Positions 55,876 to 64,000 of a stretch of 64,000 nt of DNA are shown here, piece by piece. This DNA is from Physcia stellaris. Its lineage: Eukaryota; Ascomycota; Lecanoromycetes; Caliciales; Physciaceae. The notes under the pieces were generated by a model. That model had not been told where the DNA came from. It did not search any database and saw nothing but the letters and a program-made list of their open reading frames with translations. The stretch spans positions 1 through 64,000 of the forward strand of contig JABSSW010000053.1 of the NCBI GenBank assembly GCA_018902385.1, in the 5' to 3' direction. Each line of letters starts with the position of its first letter. Positions within the stretch are counted from its first letter, which is position 1. Both the position numbers and the translations under genes were made by a program.

Positions 55876-56836
55876 ATGCAGCTCTTCCTGATCCGACACG
55901 GCGAAACGGTCGACAATGTAGCCAACCTCTAGTAATCTTAATCCATGACCTTTCTGAACGACCCCACCGTGGCTGACACTTTCCAGTGCAGGCGTTCGTG
56001 ACTCTGCGCTTACCAATCATGGCGTCCTACAAGCCGAACGATTGGGACAATATTTCGCCAATCGGCATCTTCACTTCACGCATCTCTTCTCTTCCGACCT
56101 CCAACGGGCCTACAAGACCGCGGAGGCTATACACATCGCGCAATTAAAGAACAAACCGACTTCTACGGACCCGAAGTTGCAAGTCAAACCGTTGGAGATT
56201 CTACGTGAACAAGATTTTGGTTTTTATGAGGGCAAGCCCTTCTACGCACGCCCAAGTGGATCTAGAAAATCTGGGAAAGATAGCCACAGAGAAGAGCATG
56301 TCAATCAGCCGGGTTTTCAGGATGTAGAAGCCAAGGAATCAATGGCAACGAGAGCGGACACGTTCATTCACGAGCAGCTCCTACCTCTGATCTGCGGGCG
56401 TGAAGAATTTACAGTCGCAGTGGTCTCGCATGGCATAATCCTGAATTATCTGTGGCGAAGCCTCCTCAAGCTGTTTGCCAAGCGGACTGTTTCTATCGCT
56501 CCAGGTCTTGCGGTAGGTGGTGCTAGTGCAAGCACGCCGCTGGAGTATCTCGGCGGATGGTCGAACACAGGCTACTTGGAGCTTGACATCCAGCCAGTAC
56601 TTTCTAGGGCTGAGCCTGCAGTCAGTGAGTCAGACAACAAGCCCAATCTGGAACAAGAAGAAAGTGTGGATCCTGATCTTTTGCCCCCACTGCCAGAACT
56701 CCGTATGGTCATTAAGGCTGTCAACGGCAAAGACCACTTGGCGGGGCTCAAAAGGACTAGAGGAGTTTCTAGCGGCAAACACGATGAAGGACAGAAGAAG
56801 ATTGATGGCTTCTTCAAGAAGAGCAAAGTTGGATGA
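55876..56836 (+). CDS. Histidine phosphatase (phosphoglycerate mutase) family protein with C-terminal PIP-box-like motif
   Basis: Two exons: 55,876-55,931 and 55,987-56,836; 301 aa. The intron has a GTAATC donor, a GGCTGACAC branch and a TTCCAG acceptor. Catalytic RHG: MQLFLIRHGETVDNVANLYA (residues 1-20), with His8 as phospho-acceptor. Then SALTNHGVLQAERLG and FSSDLQRAYKTAEAI supply the second Arg; the acid is probably in REQDFGFYEG; VVSHGIILNYLWR supplies the second His. The fold is complete, so it is likely an active phosphatase or mutase; the substrate is not predictable, and it is not glycolytic PGM by length and layout. The tail GQKKIDGFFKKSKVG (287-301) matches the PCNA-interacting consensus QxxhxxFF with flanking Lys. 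Confidence 0.85.
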
Positions 56837-57194
56837 GGTCCTAGCTAACTCAACGGGTGCGACAACTTGAAAGGTAAGACATGTATTCTCTCCAAATGGG
56901 AGCGACTGTCGGTGTAGGTCAGTGGACTGGTCTACCAGACTCGCCTATCCAACCTACTGTCGCCAATTTCTTACTCTGGACTTCCGAGCTATTCGTTTTT
57001 ATGATGATGCACAAATCACACAGACCTGTTCTGAAGTTCAATCTCGAACTTTTATGTGGATTTTAATTTGTTTCAACTGCTGTCTGAAATTACGAATGTT
57101 TCGCTTCACTTGTTATGTCACGCACTACACAACTTTAGCTGACTATTGAGGCTTATAGGTGCGATCAAGAGGGACCAAACTCGTTGCCCCAACA
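56837..57194. other. Convergent intergenic region
   Basis: 358 bp between the 3' ends of the phosphoglycerate-mutase-family gene (+) and a secreted protein gene (-). No gene. Confidence 0.5.
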
Positions 57195-58434
57195 CTACGC
57201 AGTGGTTACACCCACACGCGGATCGAACATGCCAATGAACAGCAAACGCTCTCTCCCAAGGCCTCTAGACCATCCACTTTCTCCTCGTCTCACACACATT
57301 GCATGGACAGCAACAACCTCGTCCCACAACTGCTTCCACATTCCTTTATCTGGCTTGCCGTAGGGAGTATCGACGACGATAGCACAGCGACGAGCCGCTG
57401 CATAGCGTTAGAGGTTGTCATTTCATTACTGGTGAAGAACAGAGAATTCCCGAACTTTGATGGAAGAGATAAAAACGTGAAAGCAGCTCACCGTCAGTAA
57501 ATCCAGCCGGGATTGGGACTTCTGTCGATGCGTCGTCAGGGGGACCAAAGACCAACCATGTTTTACCGACTGGTACAATCTCTAACACATCCGCACAGCT
57601 AGGTTCTGATGGAGCCCCCTCGCCCGCGCCCAAGCATTCCACGCCGATTGGATTATACTGGCTCACTGACACCGAAAGTTGCCCAGCCAGACCTGTAAAC
57701 ACGGTCACTCACACGCTCGAAATGGCAAGAGCATTGGTTCGAAGATTCAATTCAGCCGAGGCATACCTAAGTCACCAATAACCCCACCCGTCCGAAGGCC
57801 AAGCACGCAGTCACTGATGATGATCGAGGCTGCCGTGGCGGCGTCTTTGTTGCTAATAGAATCGGTGTACGCGCCCATTCGAACAGTCACATCAATAGCG
57901 CAACGTCCGTCAGCTAGAGCCAATTTGCTAAGTCAGCTCGACCACGAACGGCGAGATACTCAAGCTTCATGTCGGCAAAGCCGATTTGCTCAACGGGCCT
58001 GAGAATAAGGAATAGTGTCACTGACTGCTAAGGAAACGATGTGGGGATGAGTGGTCTCTAGGGAAGAGACCAGCCCGGTGCTTTTCGTACGTGACCAGTT
58101 TGTCATTCCCTGGTATCAGATGGAGAGCTGCGACACAGCTGGAGTAATCTGGCCGGCCAAGTCGAGTCTCAGTACAGAACGTAGCATCGTCACCAAGCTT
58201 GGTTGACGATGCGTTGCGGGTAGTTTCGGCCGATGCAGCGTGCAACGCTATGGATGACATATTGGGCGTTAAATACTCAGATGCATGGAGTCTCCGGCTG
58301 CCTGGCTGGGTGATCTTGGCGTTCTTGTACGACGAGCGCATGATATTGAGCCGGACGTCTGGCCGTGAGCCATGATTGGTGATCGTGGCTGAGTGGGCCA
58401 ATGTTATGCAGAGAACGAGAGGGAAGAACAACAT
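57195..58434 (-). CDS. Secreted protein of unknown function
   Basis: Four exons on the minus strand: 58,434-58,026, 57,913-57,767, 57,692-57,492 and 57,397-57,195; 319 aa, all phases close. Signal peptide MLFFPLVLCITLAHSAT. The conserved core has CTETRLGRPDYSSCVAALHL, then DGRCAIDVTV, AASIIISDCVLGLRTGGVIG, YNPIGVECLG and WDEVVAVHAMCVRRGESGW. The Cys spacing and the LGxPxxxxCxxAxxxIP pattern resemble a widespread uncharacterised fungal secreted family; about eight Cys could pair. No GPI signal. Intron signals: GTCAGT...GAGCTGAC...TCTAG; GTATGC...TACAG; GTGAGC...CTCTAACG...GCAG. Extracellular; role unknown. Confidence 0.8.
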
Positions 58435-59900
58435 CGCGACAATGATACTACTATCAAAGGGAAAGTAAAGGCAAAATCAGCCAGCAAATCTAATCCTCCA
58501 CCAGGACCTCCACCAGGACCATCATCATCGCATCTTTACGGACATCGGTCTGACATGGAAAAGTGAGATTCCCAGTCTTTCACAAGTCAGGGGAAGCGCG
58601 CTTGTGCGCATGATGGCCATGCCGCTCTCTTTGACATCTTCTCCATAATGCTTAGCAGCTCGTCTGAGCGCACACGCGGATCGAACTATCTATAAACATG
58701 ATACGGGCTCGATCATTCATAAGCGTCGAAGTGATGAGGAGGAAAATGACTCGCTTTCGGTACTTGAACGCTTTTCGGTGAAGGCAACGACAACTATCCT
58801 TGGCAATTTGATAAGTGATTGATCGTCATAAAATGGCGCGGAGCACGGTAAAGTTGTTGAATTATATTACTGGTAAAAAGCTCTTACACTATTCAATGAC
58901 CTGAGGACGCATACCAACACCTCAGCAAACCTAACCTTCTCAGGCCCACCTCAGCATCTCAGTACTTAGTGGGACATAATGAGGCTGTTTGTTGAACATG
59001 GTTGTATGCACTGTCCCTGTCTTCTGTGTGACTCTATCTCTGTTGTCAAGAAAACGAGCATCGCCATCACTATCCAATTCAGCGCACGGCACTCGAGTGG
59101 CTGTGGCCCTTTTCCAGTAGCATTGGAGCTTACGAAGCTTTCTATTGTCTCAATGGTTAGACGAGAGCTGAGCGAGCGCAAGCGAAAACTGGATCTGTCG
59201 TATTGAACGCGAGATAGGGGCAGCTTCTGAAGCTATTCACCAGATTTTCTTCCTCCATTGCTGCTAGTGGCTTAGCTTTGCATCCCCAGCCACACGCTAA
59301 ACTCGGTTGCGCCTTCCAGCCACCGCGAAAATCGCTTGGCATGCCCTGGAAGCGAGCATCTCCACCAAGTTTTCATCGACGACACCTCATCGTCCAAGTC
59401 ACGATCAGCAGTGGCAAACGCCTCTCCCCAGCATGAAAGATCTTCGTGTGTGTGACTGACGCGTGATACTGTCGTGCACGCTAGCGTCGAGGACCGTTGA
59501 AGAAATGATGGATTGATTCGCTGTGGCTGTCGCACAAATCAAGGAAGGTTGTTCAGTCCTCGATCATCTAGCCAGGAACAACTGACATGGAAATCCGGGA
59601 ATTTACCATGTTTGCTCCTTGCAATTGCTCCTAGTCTGTGATTTGTGTTGTACTTAGCTAAAAGTCCGCTGTCATTTTCCATGGTCGCGACTGCTCGTTA
59701 CCAGCCATTTTCCGTAGTAAACAAAAGGCTGGCGCGGCCAGCCACACATCGTGAGCATAAACATCATATTTCACTCTCTCCTCTACCCTCTCCAACCATC
59801 TTCCATTCCTCATCATCACTCTCGAAGCATCGTTCTGTACAAACCTTTCTTCCCCTTTTTGGAATTCTACCTACATCAGCATTCCATACCCCCGCTCGCC
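58435..59900. other. Divergent intergenic region
   Basis: About 1.5 kb between divergent genes for secreted proteins. No supported gene. A strong CT-rich tract at about 59,768-59,825 lies 75-130 bp upstream of the plus-strand start, a typical fungal core-promoter feature. CACCAGGACCTC-CACCAGGACC is a short tandem repeat near 58,500-58,522. Confidence 0.55.
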
Positions 59901-60992
59901 ATGCTCTCCACCACTGCAGGCTTCGCCATCATGGCACTGCCGGCTCTTGTCCAAGCCCAATTGAGCTTCTCCCCCTCACCCTACGAAGTGACCATCAGCG
60001 GTCGTGTATCTACAATCCAGATACCAGTCCCCCAAATGCGCACCTTCACCACCACAATCACGGAAGCCAGTGCTACCGTCACCCAGACTACTGCCATCGC
60101 TGAAAGCATCGAGACCACCACCATTGTCCTCACCGGCCCCGTACCAGTCGTCACTTCAATCGCTGGTGCTATCCCACAGTCTGCTCAGTATCAGGCACCC
60201 TCAGTACCTGGTCCAGTCGTCCCTCTGACCATCAACGGTTACACAACCTCGATTGTCTTACCGGCATCCGCTTCTATCCCCACCTCCCAACTTACCCTTG
60301 CGCCTTTCACACCGGTCATCATTCCGGCAGCAGTCAGTTCGGCATCTACTGCTTTGGCTGGTGCTTCTAGTGCTGCTGCTAGCGAACTGAGCAGTGTCTC
60401 TGCTGATGTTTCCTCTGTCACCAGTGCAGCTGGGTCGCAGATATCTCAAATCGGGTCCTCGGCCAGTGCAGCAGGTTCCGCGATCGACTCCAAAGCATCT
60501 AGCTTGCGATCAATCATTGCCACTGCCACTCCAGTTGTCGTTGCTCCAGGCCCGATACTCTCTTCTGCAGTATCTGGCGCCGAGTCAGCCGCATCGAGTA
60601 TCGGCTCGTCAGTGTCTGCCGCCGTCTCGACAGCAGAATCCGCCGCTTCGACTAAAGTTTCCGCCGTTCAGTCGGCAGCTTCAGCGTCCGTAGCATCTGC
60701 TTCCAGCGTTCTTGCTGCTAAAAGCTCCAGTGCTAGAGCAGCAGTCAGCATCGTAACCGACACAGCCACCCTCCCAACTACGATGACTACTAGTCTGAGT
60801 ACTGCTACTGTCACTTCCTCCCCAGCAGCTAGTACGACCACGTCTACCACCGAGGCGCCATCGAGTACATCTTCTACCAATGCTCCTGCAGAAAGCACTG
60901 CCGCCCCTAGTGCCGGTGCTGCTACAAGCACACGTGTCGGGGGTGGTCTCCTTGGACTTGTACTTACGGGCGTTGCTTTCCTTATGGCTTGA
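59901..60992 (+). CDS. Ser/Ala/Thr-rich GPI-anchored cell-wall protein
   Basis: Single exon, 363 aa from the ATG at 59,901; upstream in-frame Met codons lie in the CT-rich leader and would bury the signal peptide. Signal peptide MLSTTAGFAIMALPALVQAQ. Residues 30-150 have Thr-rich strands (RTFTTTITEASATVTQTT, then NGYTTSIVLPASASIP). Residues 150-330 are almost only Ser, Ala, Thr and Val (SSASTALAGASSAAASELSS), a heavily O-mannosylated stalk. The C-terminus AATSTRVGGGLLGLVLTGVA, then FLMA is a GPI signal with an N/G/S-type omega site before a hydrophobic end. No enzymatic domain; structural or adhesive wall protein likely. Confidence 0.85.
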   Translation: MLSTTAGFAIMALPALVQAQLSFSPSPYEVTISGRVSTIQIPVPQMRTFTTTITEASATVTQTTAIAESIETTTIVLTGPVPVVTSIAGAIPQSAQYQAPSVPGPVVPLTINGYTTSIVLPASASIPTSQLTLAPFTPVIIPAAVSSASTALAGASSAAASELSSVSADVSSVTSAAGSQISQIGSSASAAGSAIDSKASSLRSIIATATPVVVAPGPILSSAVSGAESAASSIGSSVSAAVSTAESAASTKVSAVQSAASASVASASSVLAAKSSSARAAVSIVTDTATLPTTMTTSLSTATVTSSPAASTTTSTTEAPSSTSSTNAPAESTAAPSAGAATSTRVGGGLLGLVLTGVAFLMA

Positions 60993-61525
60993 CTGTAAGG
61001 AGAGATGGATGGGACTACAGAATGTACATACGACTGATGGGCTGAAAAACGGGAGATGATGGATTATTCGTACGGGGCGAATGGCTAACGGTTCGGAAGG
61101 AAAGCTACTGTTTCAGCGAGGTGCACGGCGACGGGGTTTGTCTTCTTATGATACCACTTTGATCCAGGCTGGTTAGCAGGGTTTTTAGCAAGGAGTTACC
61201 GGCGACTCTAGGGAGAAGTCTCTTGTGGCTAGCACTATCAGCAGCAATTATGGATAGCATTATTAAATACATTGATTATTCACTCTGACTCTTTGGATCC
61301 TCTCCAGCTCTTTCTTAGTGGCATGATTGCAAAGTTGCATTTTCTTTCCATTGCTCGGGAGGGACTAGCCGAGCCCTAAAGCCTGAATGAATCTAGCGCG
61401 CCAAGCCCACAAATTAAGCGAGCCTCACTGTCAGTCCAAGAACCACAGCCTCTGTCTTCGATCAACAACGACAACTACACTACCGTCACCCATCTTGACG
61501 TGACATAGTCACACCCACCGTCAAG
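60993..61525. promoter_or_regulatory. Intergenic, upstream of the eS6 gene
   Basis: No gene. Immediately before the start is a pyrimidine/C-A-rich leader (ACACTACCGTCACCCATC), typical for ribosomal protein genes. No specific ribosomal-protein motif is asserted. Confidence 0.45.
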
Positions 61526-62532
61526 ATGAAACTCAATATCTCCTACCCGGCCAACGGCACCCAAAAGCTGGTCGAAATCGAAGATGAGCGCAAACTCCGT
61601 GTCTTCATGGACCGCCGCATGGGTCAAGAAGTGGCCGGCGACTCCCTCGGGCCCGAATTCGCAGGCTACGTCTTCAAGATCACCGGCGGTAACGACAAGC
61701 AAGGTTTCCCCATGAAGCAGGGAATCATGCACCCCACCCGCGTCCGGTTGCTGCTCAGCGAGGGCCACAGCTGCTATCGCCCGCGGAGGACGGGAGAGCG
61801 CAAGAGGAAGAGCGTGAGGGGTTGTATCGTCGGTATGGATCTCAGTGTGTTGGCGCTGGCGATTGTGAAGCAGGGCGAGGGGGACCTGCCCGGGTTGACG
61901 GATACGGAGCATGCGAAGCGGTTGGGGCCGAAGAGGGCGACGAAGATTAGGAGGTTTTTCAATCTGGGGAAGGATGATGACGTGAGTGCTCTTCCATTCT
62001 CTGGCGATTTCCTCATCGGTTGATGGTCCGTTGCTGTGGATTGAGTGGACTGTGTTTGGGATTGTGCTGATTGGTTTTGGGATAGGTCCGCCGCTTCGTG
62101 GTTCGTCGTGAGGTTACGCCTAAGGGTGAAGGCAAGAAACCATATACCAAGGCTCCTCGTATCCAGCGTCTCGTTACTCCTCAACGTCTCCAGCATAAGC
62201 GTCATCATATGGCTCTCAAGCGTCGTCGTGCCGAAGCTGCCAAGGATGCTGCGGTATGTCGCGAACATGGCCAAGCACTGCGTATAAGGGTCTACATACT
62301 GATTGATCTACTACTACAGAACGAATATGCCGCCATTCTTGCCAAGCGTGTCAATGAAGAGAAGGCGAAGAAGACTGAGTTGCGAAGTAAGTAAAACGTT
62401 CCCTAACCCCCAGTATCCGATATTTCTACTCCTTTGCTTGCAACATATATTGCAATACTTTCTCTAGCAACCATGGTACGTACAGGCTAACGATCGATCA
62501 CAGAACGTCGTGCCTCATCAATGAGAAAGTAG
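61526..62532 (+). CDS. RPS6: 40S ribosomal protein S6 (eS6)
   Basis: Four exons: 61,526-61,981, 62,086-62,253, 62,320-62,386 and 62,504-62,532; 239 aa, the usual length. It starts [20 protein letters not shown], and [76 protein letters not shown] and [20 protein letters not shown] are strongly conserved in eukaryotic eS6. Part of the small ribosomal subunit. The C-terminus RRASSMRK is the fungal phospho-serine motif (RRxSS), target of S6-kinase/AGC kinases under TOR control. Introns have GTGAGT, GTATGT and GTAAGT donors, normal for a highly expressed fungal gene. Confidence 0.96.
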
Positions 62533-63115
62533 ATTTGCTTGCACGACTATGGAGAATGGAGACGGCGAAGATCGTCGAGCATGTGCATCGGCCAGGGCAT
62601 CGGTGGTTACGATTCGATCAATGGTTTCAGGCTCTAGCGGCTCAAAAGGGTGGAAAGGCGTGCAGAAACTATCTGCTTAGTGGCGCAACGCACGCGTTGA
62701 TCGAAAATTCTGCCTCTGCTCTTGCAAAAGCGACGTCAATTGAACAAGCGACTGAGTGTAGACCAGAGCATAGCTTTTGTCCACCAAGCTAGATAGATGA
62801 CATACGTACTGCTCCCAATGACCCCTTTACCTTAGCCAATGCGATTCTCGGAGGTGTTTGACTAAGATGTGGAATCGAGTTTGGGTAATAGGTGTACTTA
62901 ACCCCTTCACCATCTCTGTTTCCCAACCCGAGATCTTGTATTCACAATCTTTGTTCATTGTCATCTTGTCACCTCCGACGGTCAGCGGGACTCGCCGGAG
63001 TTGAGAAACACCACGGAATGCCTCCGCATTCGCACATGCCAATCATAAAATCGCACTCTCCGACTTTCTCTCGAACACTACCATCATGTAGCAAGCCACA
63101 CCGACAACGCCAATC
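62533..63115. other. Intergenic
   Basis: About 580 bp between eS6 and the PRPP synthetase gene. The overlapping ORF at 62,535-62,792 is not supported. The promoter of the downstream gene is presumably here. Confidence 0.5.
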
Positions 63116-64000
63116 ATGGCGTCTAACTCTATCAAGCTCTTGACTGGTAATAGCCATCCGCAGCTGGCCAAGCTGGTAGCCGACAGGTATGAGGGAAGCT
63201 CTCAATGGCAAGCAATGATTGACAAAGCGGGATAGATTGGGCATTGAGCTCACCAAGATAATGGTGCTTCAATACTCGAATCAAGAGACATCGGTCACGA
63301 TAGGAGAGTCTGTTCGAGACGAAGATGGTACTGATACCCTCCAACGCTCTCATCACCCATCTCCTCAAATCCGTCCAATAGATTCCCCTTCACTAACCAA
63401 CCCCTCTTCAGTATTCGTCCTCCAATCCACCGCCCCCGGCGACATCAACGACGGGCTAATGGAACTCCTCATCATCCTCTCAGCCTGCAAAACCGCCTCC
63501 GCGCGACGCATCACCGCCGTGATCCCCAACTTCCCCTACGCGCGGCAAGACAAAAAGGATCGCTCACGCGCACCCATCACCGCGAAATTGATGGCGAATA
63601 TGCTGCAGACGGCTGGCTGCAATCATGTGATTACGATGGATTTGCACGCCAGTCAGATACAGGGGTTTTTCAATGTGCCGGTGGATAATCTGTATGCGGA
63701 GCCGAGTACGTTGAAGTGGATAAGGGGGAATTTGGATGTGGAGAGGATTGTGGTCGTGAGCCCGGATGCTGGGGGCGCGAAGAGGTATGGATGGCTTGCC
63801 GACTTCCTCCTTACCTACTCTTTTTCTTCTACCTTTGCCTGTACCAAACTCTCCTCCATACCGCGTTGCTTTGTATCGAACAAGGCTCTAAACCGTCAGA
63901 CCCCGCAACTGACTTTAGTGATATCTCAGAGCAACCTCAATAGCCGACCGCCTCGACGCCCCCTTCGCCCTAATCCACAAAGAGCGCCCCCGCCCCAACG
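63116..64000 (+). CDS. Ribose-phosphate pyrophosphokinase (PRPP synthetase), 5' part
   Basis: Exons 63,116-63,186, 63,236-63,327, 63,412-63,784 and 63,930 to the window end; 202 residues visible, the gene continues past 64,000. It converts ribose 5-phosphate and ATP to PRPP for nucleotide, His and Trp synthesis. The N-terminus [20 protein letters not shown], then [20 protein letters not shown], replaces the usual FxDGE with YSNQE. Then [53 protein letters not shown] (ATP loop with catalytic Arg) and [20 protein letters not shown], then LYAEP (the PRPP signature) and [20 protein letters not shown]. It resembles fungal Prs2/Prs3/Prs4-type subunits. All four visible exons join in phase. Confidence 0.93.

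Noticed and set aside
57217-57235. tRNA-like B-box (GTTCGATCCG on the minus strand), also near 58,674
   Set aside because: No acceptor stem, D-arm or anticodon arm around either; the first lies in a coding exon.
62535-62792. ORF after eS6
   Set aside because: Starts by the eS6 stop codon, no domain; most likely 3' UTR and intergenic sequence.
1-64000. CRISPR arrays, rRNA, tRNA genes, biosynthetic gene clusters
   Set aside because: None seen: no regular spacer-repeat arrays, no rRNA-like segments, no tRNA cloverleaf recognised by eye, and no PKS/NRPS/terpene core genes. A covariance-model scan could still find a missed tRNA.

Overview
The window looks like nuclear DNA of a filamentous ascomycete (Pezizomycotina). 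Its genes have short introns of about 45-200 nt with GTRNGT donors, CTRAC-type branch sites and YAG acceptors. The gene set is fungal: Ama1-like APC/C activator, SPX-type phosphate transporter, UreG, eS6, PRPP synthetase and GPI-anchored wall proteins. The window has two compartments. Positions 1 to about 19,330 are very AT-rich and hold only mutated transposon relics. From about 19,360 to 64,000 base composition is ordinary and genes are dense.

AT-rich block. About 2.4-4.6 kb is a hAT transposase relic on the minus strand. About 5.8-10.06 kb is a tyrosine-recombinase retroelement (DIRS/Ngaro-like), with RT, RNase H and recombinase still legible and a direct repeat at its 3' end. From 10,061 to 17,931 lies a nearly full-length Ty3/gypsy chromovirus with two LTRs, gag, zinc finger, protease, RT, RNase H, integrase and chromodomain. 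About 18.0-19.1 kb is the 3' part of a Ty1/copia pol gene. All are dead. The decay is RIP-like (C to T on either strand) but unusual: CpT and CpC have almost vanished while CpA and CpG survive, and the LTR pair differs almost only at CpT/ApG sites. Canonical RIP prefers CpA. The first 5.1 kb also carries nine copies of a GCATTAT pair with an exact 13-bp period, which I cannot explain.

Gene-rich block, in order: F-box protein (-) at the compartment boundary; two divergent paralogs (-/+) sharing a C-terminal beta-like tail and each ending in a 7-nt coding micro-exon; GPI-anchored secreted protein (-); aspartic-protease-like membrane protein with lost catalytic Asp and a frameshift in a C run (+); tandem pair of unknown-family paralogs (+,+); a 2.6-kb decayed stretch; triple-KH RNA-binding protein (-); a decayed stretch with dispersed repeats; 999-aa protein with a MYND-like zinc finger (+); UreG (-); Ama1-like APC/C activator (+); SPX/Pho90-like phosphate transporter (+); small secreted protein (+); phosphoglycerate-mutase-family protein with a C-terminal PIP-box-like motif (+); secreted Cys-containing protein (-); Ser/Ala-rich GPI protein (+); eS6 (+); PRPP synthetase, cut by the window end (+). 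Each gene looks independently transcribed; there are no operons or clear metabolic clusters.

Exon models were built by eye from splice signals, reading phase and family conservation. Most close in frame. Exceptions are flagged: the Ama1-like gene near 48.9-49.0 kb and the protease-like gene at 28.68 kb.
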